From: Rikenella microfusus
GTDB taxonomy: Bacteria; Bacteroidota; Bacteroidia; Bacteroidales; SZUA-534
Direction of reading: 5' to 3'
Assembly (NCBI GenBank): GCA_020719105.1
Contig: DYQV01000009.1
Span: forward strand, 1-21,101
Length of the DNA stretch: 21,101 bases
Under the pieces are notes generated by a model. That model made no database searches and had not been told where the DNA came from. It saw only the letters and a program-made list of their open reading frames with translations. This document shows, piece by piece, positions 7,594 through 15,267 of the stretch. A program made the translations under genes and the position numbers. How positions within the stretch are numbered: position 1 is the first letter of the stretch; the number at the start of each line of letters is the position of its first letter.

Positions 7594-9582
7594 CTATTTT
7601 TTCCGTTTTATTTTTGGAACATATTCCCGTCCAGTTAATCCAAAGTCAGTCCGCCGGTTTATTTCGTGACATTTTTCCTTTTGCAGCTCATTTGGAAGGG
7701 CATTTATAAACGATTCCGTTAATTTATCCCCTTCTTTGAGAAAGTCGTGCTTCTTTGACAGTGCCTTATCAATTTCTTTGGGCATGGATTCGCCATAACC
7801 TTTTGAGGTCAACCGTTCTTCATCAACACCATAAACTATCAAAAAGTCAACTACCGATTTTGCCCGTTTTGCTGACAGTTCCATATTGGCCACATCGCTT
7901 CCTCTAAAGTCGGTATGCGAACCAATTTCAATGGTAATATTCGGGTTATCGTTTAATATTTCAACCAATTCTTCCAGCGCCACCATCGATTCTTGCCGTA
8001 AATCCCATTTTCCAAAATCGTAATTTATACCTGGTAAGTCAATCCGCGAATCGTCGGGCGACATGTATATTTCAACCCGAAATTCCTTGCTGCTGGTCAT
8101 TCCTTTGGTGGTTTCTTTATCTTTTGAGTTAAGGAATCCACCACGCCTTGCCACAATCCTATAATCGGTGTTTGGCGCTAATTTAAACGAAAAAGAACCG
8201 TCACTTTCTGTCTTCTTAGCAATGTTAGTGCCATCGCTCCCAATTAGGGTTAAATCGGCACCGGCAATAATCTCATCCGTTTTTTGGTTTTTTACTGTAC
8301 CCAGCAAATTAAATTCAATGGGAGGCAACGAAAATTGGTATATATCATCGCTTCCTTTACCACCCGCCCGATTCGACGAAAAGTATCCCCGTTCTTTTTC
8401 AATTTCGAAGATAATTCCAAAATCATCGGCAGCTGAATTTATGGGGTATTTCATATTTTCCAATGTCCAATTACCTTCTGCTGAAAGGTTGGCTGCAAAT
8501 ATATCGAGACCTCCCATTCCGGGATATCCATCGCTTGAGAAATATAAGGTGCCGTCGGAATGAATGTACGGGAAAACTTCATTTCCGGAGGTATTTATTT
8601 GGGAACCAAGATTGACGGGTTTTCCCCAAGCATCGGTTTTACTTGCCCGGGAAACTTTCCAAATATCTTTATTTCCCATTCCCCCTTTCATTTCTGCCAC
8701 AAAAAGTAGGCTTAGTTCATCGGGGCTAATGGCCGGATGGCCTACGGTGATTGAATCTGAAACCAGAGCCAGTGCCTCAGAAGTTCCCCATTCTATCCCA
8801 TCTTTATTGGCAACAAATATTTTGCAAACCATGTTACCCTCTTTGTCTTCTCTAAAGCTGGTATAGAACAAGGTATTGCATTTTTCATTGGAGGAAGGAG
8901 CTCCTTCGTCAAACTCCGAATTTACGGTTTCTCCGGCAGGAACCGGTTCACTCCACTTGCCCTTTCGGTCAACCCTTGTTTTAAATAAATCGCTGTAGTA
9001 CTCACCGGTAACAGTGCTGGTTTTATTGCCTGTTGATCCTTCGCGCGACGAAGAAAAAATAACATGCTTATAATCTTCTTTTGCGTAAGCCGGACTGAAA
9101 TCGGATTGTTTCGAATTGAAATAAACCATGTTTTCAACCTTGTACCGGGTTGGATTGGCTATCCATTCCATGGAAAGTTCACACGACTTTTTACCAATAT
9201 CCGCTTTGGCATCATCGGGTACTAATTCCTTATAATTGTTGTATTCAATCAATGCCTCATCGTACTTACCTATCGATCGCAAGGCATTGGCCAGATGCAG
9301 AATTGCAATGGGGTTGTTATATTTTTTTTTAATCGCTTTTCGATACCAAACCTCTGCTTGCCGATTATCCTGAATCATCCGGTAACATTCGGCGGTCATA
9401 AATATTATTTGCGCTTTTTGGTCTTTATCGCGGGCTTTGGCAAAAGCATATTTGTAAAGGTCAATCGCCTCATAATATCTTCCGGTTTGGAATGCATTAT
9501 CGGCTTTTGAGGTAACCTCTTTCTGACTAAAAACAGCGGTAAATAAAGCAGATAAAACAACCAGTAAAACTATTTTTTTCAT
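7594..9582 (-). CDS. TPR / PD40 beta-propeller / CarboxypepD_reg-like / OmpA-family envelope protein
   Basis: This 662-residue exported protein has, in order: a signal peptide (1-19, cleavage VFS-Q), TPR-like helices (about 21-140), PD40/WD40-like propeller blades (about 170-425, for example FSSSREGS, YTSFRED and FSSNRAGGKGSDDIY), a carboxypeptidase-regulatory-like beta-sandwich (about 428-515) and a C-terminal OmpA peptidoglycan-binding domain (about 525-650). The last carries INYDFGKWDLR and SHTDFRGSDVANMELSAKRA, with the Asp and Arg that bind diaminopimelate. The domain order is that of PorE, a type IX secretion component of Porphyromonas, but this protein lacks a lipobox Cys. Bacteroidota carry many such paralogues, so the link to secretion is only possible. 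It should anchor to peptidoglycan in the periplasm. Confidence 0.9.
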   Translation of the reverse strand: MKKIVLLVVLSALFTAVFSQKEVTSKADNAFQTGRYYEAIDLYKYAFAKARDKDQKAQIIFMTAECYRMIQDNRQAEVWYRKAIKKKYNNPIAILHLANALRSIGKYDEALIEYNNYKELVPDDAKADIGKKSCELSMEWIANPTRYKVENMVYFNSKQSDFSPAYAKEDYKHVIFSSSREGSTGNKTSTVTGEYYSDLFKTRVDRKGKWSEPVPAGETVNSEFDEGAPSSNEKCNTLFYTSFREDKEGNMVCKIFVANKDGIEWGTSEALALVSDSITVGHPAISPDELSLLFVAEMKGGMGNKDIWKVSRASKTDAWGKPVNLGSQINTSGNEVFPYIHSDGTLYFSSDGYPGMGGLDIFAANLSAEGNWTLENMKYPINSAADDFGIIFEIEKERGYFSSNRAGGKGSDDIYQFSLPPIEFNLLGTVKNQKTDEIIAGADLTLIGSDGTNIAKKTESDGSFSFKLAPNTDYRIVARRGGFLNSKDKETTKGMTSSKEFRVEIYMSPDDSRIDLPGINYDFGKWDLRQESMVALEELVEILNDNPNITIEIGSHTDFRGSDVANMELSAKRAKSVVDFLIVYGVDEERLTSKGYGESMPKEIDKALSKKHDFLKEGDKLTESFINALPNELQKEKCHEINRRTDFGLTGREYVPKIKRKK

Positions 9583-9632
9583 TCTTTAATTTTTTAAATG
9601 ACCACAATTTGCATTAAGGACTTATGACGAGT

Positions 9633-9640
9633 CAAAGTTA
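9633..9640 (-). promoter_or_regulatory. Candidate -7 promoter element for the OmpA-family gene
   Basis: CAAAGTTA on the plus strand reads TAACTTTG on the minus strand, an exact TAnnTTTG match, 51 bases upstream of the ATG at 9582. No convincing -33 element is seen. Confidence 0.45.
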
Positions 9641-9736
9641 TACGAAAATAACTAATTTTTATATACCCGCTAAATCTACATTACATCATTTAAGAACAAT
9701 GGCCAGGAATCCTAATTGTGTGCTTGATAAAAGAAA

Positions 9737-10735
9737 TTAACGCTTCTCAAAATAAGTTATGGCTTCAGCTATTAATTGGTTTGTATCAATGGGCACTACT
9801 CCTACTTTCTCGCAAACCAAACCTCCGGCAATATTGCTGATGGCCGCTACTTCGGCAGGTTGTAATCCAACAGCCAAACAACAAGCCGCTACGCTGATTA
9901 CCGTATCACCGGCACCAGAAACATCGGCAATATCGCGAATTTCGGCAGGAATTTGTTGATAGGAACCATTTTCGGTAATATAAACCCCCAATTCCGAAAG
10001 CGTTACCATGATTAATTCCGCTTGAAGCTGATTTCGTAGGGTTTCAGCAGCTTGGTGCAATGCTGCGAAGTTTCCTTTCGGTATATCTAATTTCAACCCT
10101 TCGCATATCTCTTTAAAATTGGGTTTAAACAGCGTAACCCCATGATAAGCAGAAAAATTCCGCTTTTTAGGATCTACCAGCGTGGGAATAGCAAGCCTTT
10201 TGGCTTTTTTTACCACTGCTTCAATAATTGAAGGTGTAATATTTCCTTTATCGTAGTCTTCAAAAATAATGGCATCAAATTTATAGTTGCCAATCAGCGA
10301 ATCTATGTGTTCCAAAAGTTCTTTTTCCTGCGCTGCATCCAACGGTTTGGTCACTTCATCATCAATGCGAAGCAAGTGCTGGTTGCTGCTTATAACCCGG
10401 GTTTTTACGGTGGTTTTCCGGCTGCCCGAAGTTAAAATACCTTCGTGGGTCATCTGGCATTCGGTCAGCAATTCTTTGAATAGTTGACCTTTGTCATCGT
10501 CGCCAATCAAGGCGCACATCACCGGATTGGCACCCAACGCCTGTATATTCAATGCCACGTTGGCGGCTCCACCCAACCGGTTTTCCCGCTGGGTAATCGA
10601 AATTATTGGCACCGGTGCTTCGGGCGATATGCGGTTCACCTTGCCCCACATGTAGGCATCAATCATCACATCGCCAATAATTAGAATATTTAATTGGCTA
10701 AATTTCGAAAATGCTTGCTGAATCCGTTGCTGCAT
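9737..10735 (-). CDS. rfaE1: PfkB-family D-glycero-beta-D-manno-heptose-7-phosphate kinase
   Basis: This kinase phosphorylates heptose 7-phosphate to the 1,7-bisphosphate, on the route to ADP-heptose for the LPS core. The 332-residue protein corresponds to the kinase half of E. coli HldE, without the nucleotidyltransferase half. Family signs are GDVMIDAYMWGKVNRISPEA (21-40), GGAANVALNI (55-64), DPKKRNF (188-194), FKPNFKEI and the anion hole and catalytic Asp277 in DVSGAGD (271-277). RISPEAPVP is particular to heptose kinases and argues against fructokinase or ribokinase. The adenylyltransferase partner must lie elsewhere. CAAATATA at 10767-10774 gives TATATTTG on the minus strand as a candidate -7 element, about 32 bases before the ATG. 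Confidence 0.9.
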   Translation of the reverse strand: MQQRIQQAFSKFSQLNILIIGDVMIDAYMWGKVNRISPEAPVPIISITQRENRLGGAANVALNIQALGANPVMCALIGDDDKGQLFKELLTECQMTHEGILTSGSRKTTVKTRVISSNQHLLRIDDEVTKPLDAAQEKELLEHIDSLIGNYKFDAIIFEDYDKGNITPSIIEAVVKKAKRLAIPTLVDPKKRNFSAYHGVTLFKPNFKEICEGLKLDIPKGNFAALHQAAETLRNQLQAELIMVTLSELGVYITENGSYQQIPAEIRDIADVSGAGDTVISVAACCLAVGLQPAEVAAISNIAGGLVCEKVGVVPIDTNQLIAEAITYFEKR

Positions 10736-10766
10736 AGCGCTTGTGTTATTTGCTTAAAATTAGGAA

Positions 10767-10774
10767 CAAATATA
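10767..10774 (-). promoter_or_regulatory. Candidate -7 promoter element for the heptose kinase gene
   Basis: CAAATATA on the plus strand is TATATTTG on the minus strand, an exact TAnnTTTG match upstream of the ATG at 10735. The nearest CAA further upstream (10788-10790) is too close to be a standard -33 element. Confidence 0.38.
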
Positions 10775-10959
10775 AAGGGGTGTACGACAAAATTCCCTTT
10801 TTGAAAAATAAGGTTATCCATTTGTGAATCAACTAAAAGCACAATAAGTATAACCTTAAACTCAAAAGAGTTTGGCTGCAAAATTAGAAGAAATATTCGA
10901 TGTGTATGAAAATGTATTTGAAAAGTTGTCAAAAAGCATATCAGATACCACTACGAGTT

Positions 10960-11211
10960 ATGAATACACAAAACTTAGACTTTTACCATTGCCAAGAACA
11001 TTTTTTTGCATTTGCAAACAAATACCACCCCAAAGATGCGAACTCATCCAAAAAATTGACAGTCACTTGTATTGACGGCCTAATGGCAAAAAAAGTTGAT
11101 GAGGTTTTAATAATGCTAAAACAACTACCATGCTCTGGAAAAGACTTGAAAAAAGAAAAAGAAAGGCTGTACAACTATTTAGTGCTTCTAAGAAAACTCA
11201 TCCTTTTTTAA
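10960..11211 (+). pseudogene. Probable transposase remnant (ISKra4-like)
   Basis: The frame codes for about 83 residues from Met at 10960, including LDFYHCQEHFFAFANKYHP, a segment like the DFYH..EHL..A motif around a catalytic Asp in ISKra4-type transposases. The following part (VDEVLIMLKQLP, then a Lys/Glu-rich helix ending LYNYLVLLRKLILF) also fits the region between the catalytic residues. The usual downstream part with the last catalytic Glu is absent, and an upstream frame is displaced, so this is a decayed piece. The surrounding 10736-11332 has no intact gene and no clear inverted ends. The family call is from memory of motifs; a small hypothetical gene is the alternative. Confidence 0.5.
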
Positions 11212-11332
11212 GTGGCTTTAATGAAAACATCAAGCACAAGGCTTGCGAACTATTTCTTGAGCGATAGCGATGAACTATATAAAAAGTGGGTTACTTAAAG
11301 AGATGGATGGATTGTAATTTCTTATCCAATAG

Positions 11333-13321
11333 TTAAGCGGGTTTATGTTCCGGATTCAGGTATTGAATAGCCTGATTAATCTGTTCCGGGCTGCCAATAA
11401 CATAGGCTATATCGCCCTCCTTAAAACGGGAAGTTGGAGCCGGATGGCTGATTATATCAATTCCCCGCTTCAAAGCCACCAAAGTAACCCCGGTTTGATT
11501 ACGAAGTCGGGTTTCCGCTACCGATTTGTTAACAGCTTCTGAATCAAATGGAATCTTGATAGCTGATATTTCAAAATCAGGCAATTGATCAAGAATGGAA
11601 AGTTGGTGATTGTTGTTTTTATCGCGGAATATTCCGTAATAATCGCTCCGTATCTGTGCAAGCATCTGGTTAATTTCATGGTTTGGCAGCAGACGTTTCC
11701 TCAGTATATGGGTAAACAGATCGATGGCAATTTCAAACTTTTCGGGAACTACCTGGTCCGCCCCATACTTATACATCGATTCGATGTCATTGATGTATTT
11801 GGCCCTCATAATTATAAAGGCATGTTTATTCAGTTTGCGTACTTTTTCAACAATGGCGGTTGCGGCAATTTTATCGCCCACCGAAATGGTCACAATATCG
11901 GCTTTATCAACATGCGCTTTGTAAAGGATGGGTTCGTTAATGGCATCGCCATAAATAACCGGTTCACCCTTCAACTGCCTTTGCTTAACGATAACTGGGT
12001 CAAAGACGATGGAAACATAAGGCAAACTGATGTATTGTGACATGATGGCCAGATTTTGTGCACGGATGTCTTTGCCGATAATCACCAAATGGTTTTTCAT
12101 TTCGGGCAATTCCAATTCCGGGAGCGGATAAATACCGTGTACCATAAAGCGCGGCAAAGGCAGTTTGGCCAGCAAGGCAGAAAGGGGATTCCCCAGCTTT
12201 ATTAGGAATGGGGTAGCCGACATGGTAAGCACAGCCACAGCAATAAATAACTGATAAAAAAACGAATTGATTAATGCTGCTTTAAACCCCACTTTGGCTA
12301 ACAAAAAGGAAAATTCACCTACTTGGCTTAGCGCTAACCCAACCAGTATTGTGCCTTTAAAAGTATGCCCCAATAAGAAACCGGTCCCTCCTGCAATTAG
12401 GGCTTTTATAAAAAGAACCAACACCACAGACCAAATTACCAGGGGCAAGTTCTCAATTACAAAGTCCAAATTGAGTAGCATCCCTATGGAAACAAAAAAG
12501 AAACTGGTAAAGGTATCTTTAAATGAAACGAGGTTGCCAAATGCTTGATGGCTGTATTCCGTATCGGAAATCATTAACCCCGCCAAAAAAGCACCAAAAG
12601 CCAGCGACATTCCCAAGCTAGATGTAAGCAAAGCAATGGAGAGGCAAATTAAAAAAATGCTCATGGTAAACAGTTCCTGGCTTTTTGCAAGAGCTATTTT
12701 ATCAAACAACCAAGGAACTACCCAACGGGTTCCAGTAAAAATAACCAATCCAATAAATGCCATTTTAATCAGTAGTCCGGATAACTCCAACCATAAATGG
12801 TCCGATCCGTTTCCAAGAAAATCGGTAAACAACAGTAAAGGAACCAACAGCAAATCCTGAAAAATAAGGATTCCCAAAATAGTGCGGCCATAATTGGAGG
12901 TGAGATCAGCACGCTCCTGCAAAATTTTAAGCACCAAGGCTGAACTGCTCAATGCCACAATAAATCCGATAAACAGGGATGCTTTCAAATCGAGCTGATA
13001 GAAACCCGAAACTGCGGCAAAGGCAGCAGCGGTAAGTATTACCTGAATAAACCCGCCAAAAAAAACAATCCGCCTTATTTTTACCAGGTTCTTTATAGAG
13101 AACTCCAATCCAATAGTAAACATCAACAAAACCACACCTATCTCAGCCATTAGCTCAATGTCGTGGTCGCCATGGATAAGCCCAAGCATGTGTGGCCCGG
13201 CAAAAATACCCGTTAGCAGGTATCCAACCACCGAAGGCACTTTAAACCGGGTAAAAAGCAGGTTTACCAGAAGTGATAAGGCAAAAATGATTACAATATC
13301 GGTGAGTATGGTTAATTCCAT
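11333..13321 (-). CDS. CPA2-type monovalent cation/proton antiporter with RCK domains (KefB/YbaL-like)
   Basis: This inner-membrane transporter has about 12 hydrophobic segments in residues 1-385, then an RCK/TrkA-N regulatory domain (about 400-515) and a TrkA-C domain (about 560-645, FEISAIKIPF...FKEGDIAYVIG). CPA2 signs include VPSVVGYLLTGIFAGPHMLG, GVVLLMFTIGLEFS and ILIFQDLLLVPLLL (the membrane Asp of the Na+/H+ exchanger fold). The frame extends to 13366, but I prefer the ATG at 13321 (MELTILTDIVIIF) because it starts at the first helix; the extra 15 residues are polar. The RCK nucleotide loop reads VIIGKDIRAQNLA and lacks the second and third glycines of GxGxxG, so NAD(H) regulation may be altered. 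The transported ion (K+ or Na+) cannot be settled. Confidence 0.93.
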   Translation of the reverse strand: MELTILTDIVIIFALSLLVNLLFTRFKVPSVVGYLLTGIFAGPHMLGLIHGDHDIELMAEIGVVLLMFTIGLEFSIKNLVKIRRIVFFGGFIQVILTAAAFAAVSGFYQLDLKASLFIGFIVALSSSALVLKILQERADLTSNYGRTILGILIFQDLLLVPLLLFTDFLGNGSDHLWLELSGLLIKMAFIGLVIFTGTRWVVPWLFDKIALAKSQELFTMSIFLICLSIALLTSSLGMSLAFGAFLAGLMISDTEYSHQAFGNLVSFKDTFTSFFFVSIGMLLNLDFVIENLPLVIWSVVLVLFIKALIAGGTGFLLGHTFKGTILVGLALSQVGEFSFLLAKVGFKAALINSFFYQLFIAVAVLTMSATPFLIKLGNPLSALLAKLPLPRFMVHGIYPLPELELPEMKNHLVIIGKDIRAQNLAIMSQYISLPYVSIVFDPVIVKQRQLKGEPVIYGDAINEPILYKAHVDKADIVTISVGDKIAATAIVEKVRKLNKHAFIIMRAKYINDIESMYKYGADQVVPEKFEIAIDLFTHILRKRLLPNHEINQMLAQIRSDYYGIFRDKNNNHQLSILDQLPDFEISAIKIPFDSEAVNKSVAETRLRNQTGVTLVALKRGIDIISHPAPTSRFKEGDIAYVIGSPEQINQAIQYLNPEHKPA

Positions 13322-13465
13322 CGGATTGCAACTTTTTTTAGAATCTATTTCAGCCGTAAGATACAAAAAAAAGGGTTACATAATAGATTTGATCAAACAA
13401 CAAACCCTATGTTTAAAACCCTTTGGCGGAATGTTAGCTTTGATTATCAATATTTTAAAAAAATA

Positions 13466-13499
13466 TTTTTGTGGAATTAAAATTTTTGGTGTACCTTTC
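13466..13499 (+). promoter_or_regulatory. Candidate promoter of the LipL32-like gene
   Basis: TTTTTG (13466-13471) and TACCTTTC (13492-13499) are 20 bases apart and resemble the Bacteroidota -33 (TTTG) and -7 (TAnnTTTG) elements, with one mismatch in the last base of the -7. Transcription would begin about 20 bases before the ATG at 13527. Confidence 0.45.
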
Positions 13500-13526
13500 T
13501 TACTTAACCAATAAATATTTAGTAAC

Positions 13527-14243
13527 ATGAAAAAGATTTTGCAATTAGTGATTTTTGCATTTCTGACCCTTTACCTAAGTAATGGGATCAATGCACAGAA
13601 GCTGGACAAATTCACCGGCGATCTTGGTAAAAAAGTTGTAATGGGTAAGGATGTACGTGCGCCTTACACCCAAGTAATTAGCTATTATAGCTATATTAAA
13701 CCTGGTTGTAAACCCGACGAAGTTAGAGATGGAAAGAATTATTTTTACTTGTACGTTTGGATTCCAATTGCTGCTCCTGAGCTTGGGGTAAGAATGGCAT
13801 CGCCGGTACCTATAAAAATGGCTCCTGAAAAAACCGATTTTGTTACCCAGGATTATACCGACAACAAAGCGGATGTAACCAATTATTTTGACACCTGGAT
13901 TTCGTTGGAACGAGCCAATGGCATTGTTTCAGTGGATCAAATTCTTACCGGAGCAGGTAAAGCAAGCTGGATGAATCTTGGTACAAACGATGATTCAGGT
14001 GAAATGCCAGCTCAACCATCGGGTAGCAATTACAACTCACTGATGCGCATTACCAGCGACATTAACGATCCGTTGAAATCGTTGGTCATTGGACTTTACC
14101 GGATAGGGTTCACCACATACAAAGTGGGTGATGTACAAGGAAGTTTCCTAGCCCAGGTTGGGGCACCTATTAAAATTCCGGGAGTGGTTATTGCCAAAGA
14201 CCTGGAAAGTTTGGTGAAAATGGTGAATGAAGGGAAAAAATAA
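13527..14243 (+). CDS. LipL32-family exported protein
   Basis: This 238-residue protein resembles the Leptospira surface protein LipL32, compared from memory. Shared stretches include VISYYSYIKPG (50-60), YLYVWIP (74-80), ELGVRMASP (85-93), FDTWISLER (121-129), NYNSLMRI (168-175) and GLYRIGFTTYKVGDVQGSF (189-207). The residues that bind Ca2+ in LipL32 (Asp132, Thr133, Asp164, Asp165, Tyr178) appear here as Asp122, Thr123, Asp155, Asp156 and Tyr169. LipL32 is a lipoprotein, but this signal peptide ends NGINA-Q and has no lipobox Cys, so the protein should be released or periplasmic. LipL32 is a surface protein reported to bind matrix proteins; a similar adhesion role here is inference. It is a single gene with its own promoter and terminator. 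Confidence 0.85.
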   Translation: MKKILQLVIFAFLTLYLSNGINAQKLDKFTGDLGKKVVMGKDVRAPYTQVISYYSYIKPGCKPDEVRDGKNYFYLYVWIPIAAPELGVRMASPVPIKMAPEKTDFVTQDYTDNKADVTNYFDTWISLERANGIVSVDQILTGAGKASWMNLGTNDDSGEMPAQPSGSNYNSLMRITSDINDPLKSLVIGLYRIGFTTYKVGDVQGSFLAQVGAPIKIPGVVIAKDLESLVKMVNEGKK

Positions 14244-14263
14244 TATTCCGCCTTTTTATAAAA

Positions 14264-14291
14264 GGAAGGCTGCTTTATAGGCAGCCTTCTT
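14264..14291 (+). terminator. Intrinsic terminator after the LipL32-like gene
   Basis: GAAGGCTGC (14265-14273) and GCAGCCTTC (14281-14289) form a perfect GC-rich 9-bp stem with a 7-base loop, followed by TT and a T-rich stretch. It lies 21 bases beyond the stop codon. Confidence 0.78.
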
Positions 14292-14360
14292 AATTTTACA
14301 AAAAAAAGCTATTTTATCAGGGTGGATATTCCATAACCTACTGTTTTCGGAATTGCCTAC

Positions 14361-14579
14361 TTATTCATTTTTAACTTTTTCTACCTCATATCCTTTAATA
14401 ATTTTTTTCAATCTCGAATTGTCGATTATACTTAAAACACATATTAATAAAAGTCCCCACAAAATCACCGAATTTGAAATTGGGTAATGCATAATTTTCA
14501 TTAATGCCCCAGCCAACACCATCAATGAGGAAATACCAATAAGAGCTTTTATTAATTTGTCCATGCTATCGCTTTTCAT
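14361..14579 (-). CDS. Small two-helix membrane protein
   Basis: This 72-residue protein has two membrane segments (about residues 8-26 and 33-51) and a basic tail (SRLKKIIKGYEVEKVK). The turn GALMKIMHYPISN resembles the K-I-x-H-x-P segment after the first helix of GldL and of many small Bacteroidota membrane proteins; GldL itself is a gliding/type IX motor protein and is longer, so this is only a local likeness. Met6 is an alternative start. It is convergent with the LipL32-like gene and is followed upstream by gene fragments. Confidence 0.65.
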   Translation of the reverse strand: MKSDSMDKLIKALIGISSLMVLAGALMKIMHYPISNSVILWGLLLICVLSIIDNSRLKKIIKGYEVEKVKNE

Positions 14580-14955
14580 AATTATTGTTTTAAATTGAGT
14601 TTTTAAAAATGTAATTCAGGTTAATATTCTATAAATCGAAGGCAATGTATTAAACAATATTGTTCAAATTGCAAGACTTTATAATAACCGGCTACTTACC
14701 AACAGCTTTCTATCAGTTAGGGCAAACTTCTGTTTATTTATTAATTTCTCGATTAATTCAATCAATTCGATAACAGGGGTAAAATAGGGTATAACTTTTT
14801 CGTTAGTGAAATCAAACATAATATCATAATCACCCTCTGATCTTTTTTAGTCATAAAGCAAAATTAGTGTTTTATCTGATTAGGTGTCTATCAGCAATAT
14901 ACTTTTCGGTTGACCCTTACTTTTGAACTAAGCTCATGTCTATTTTTGTAAGGTT
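14580..14955. other. Spacer with decayed gene pieces
   Basis: This 376-base stretch holds the HEPN-like fragment (14679-14846). Elsewhere I see only AT-rich sequence with stops in all frames, and no promoter or strong hairpin. Confidence 0.5.
14679..14846 (-). pseudogene. Possible C-terminal remnant of a HEPN-domain protein
   Basis: A minus-strand frame of 55 codons, closed upstream by a stop at 14847-14849 and ending with TAA at 14679-14681, reads RSEGDYDIMFDFTNEKVIP followed by an acidic-hydrophobic helix (IELIELIEKLI). An Arg-x-x-x-Asp-Tyr-Asp segment followed by F..E.V...... and a final helix resembles the end of HEPN-domain proteins found in toxin/nucleotidyltransferase pairs. The usual first half of the domain is missing. 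The likeness is judged by eye only. Confidence 0.33.
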
Positions 14956-15174
14956 CTATTCTACCCTTAAACCATACAACGTCGAACGGGTCGCAAAAAA
15001 AAGTGTATTTCCATCCTTGCCACCAAACAGAATGTTAGTAGGGCGTTCCGGAACTTCAATCGTCCGTATATTTTGGCCACTTTTATTGTACACATATACC
15101 TGTCCATCGGCAATGTAAATGTTTCCATGGCAGTCCAACGAGGAGCTAAATTTGCCCATTTCAATAAAATAAAG
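14956..15174 (-). pseudogene. C-terminal remnant of an SMP-30/gluconolactonase-like beta-propeller protein
   Basis: The frame carries LDCHGNIYIADGQVYVYNKSG, then IRTIEVPERPTNILFGGKDG and TLFFATRSTLYGLRVE before the stop at 14956-14958. These are the last two blades of the gluconolactonase/SMP-30 fold, including the VPERPTN and FGG.DG.TLF..A...LY motifs. Open frame is blocked by a stop at 15175-15177, so at most 72 residues of a normal protein of about 300 remain. The first blades and signal peptide are not found nearby on either strand. It is a truncated relic rather than a working enzyme. Confidence 0.72.
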
Positions 15175-15267
15175 CTATCAAAATTCACGATAAATGCCAA
15201 GTGGACACAATTGAATGCAGAAATAATGTTGTGCGCTTAACAAGAAAATCCTACAAATTAATAATAA

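Noticed and set aside
8168..8866. Long open frames antisense to the OmpA-family gene
   Set aside because: They lack known motifs and mirror the codon pattern of the real gene on the other strand.
13322..13366. 15-residue N-terminal extension of the antiporter
   Set aside because: It is polar and precedes the first membrane helix; MELTILTDIV at 13321 is the natural start.
14936..15118. Plus-strand frame over the gluconolactonase-like remnant
   Set aside because: The minus strand shows recognisable propeller motifs, so the plus frame is a shadow.
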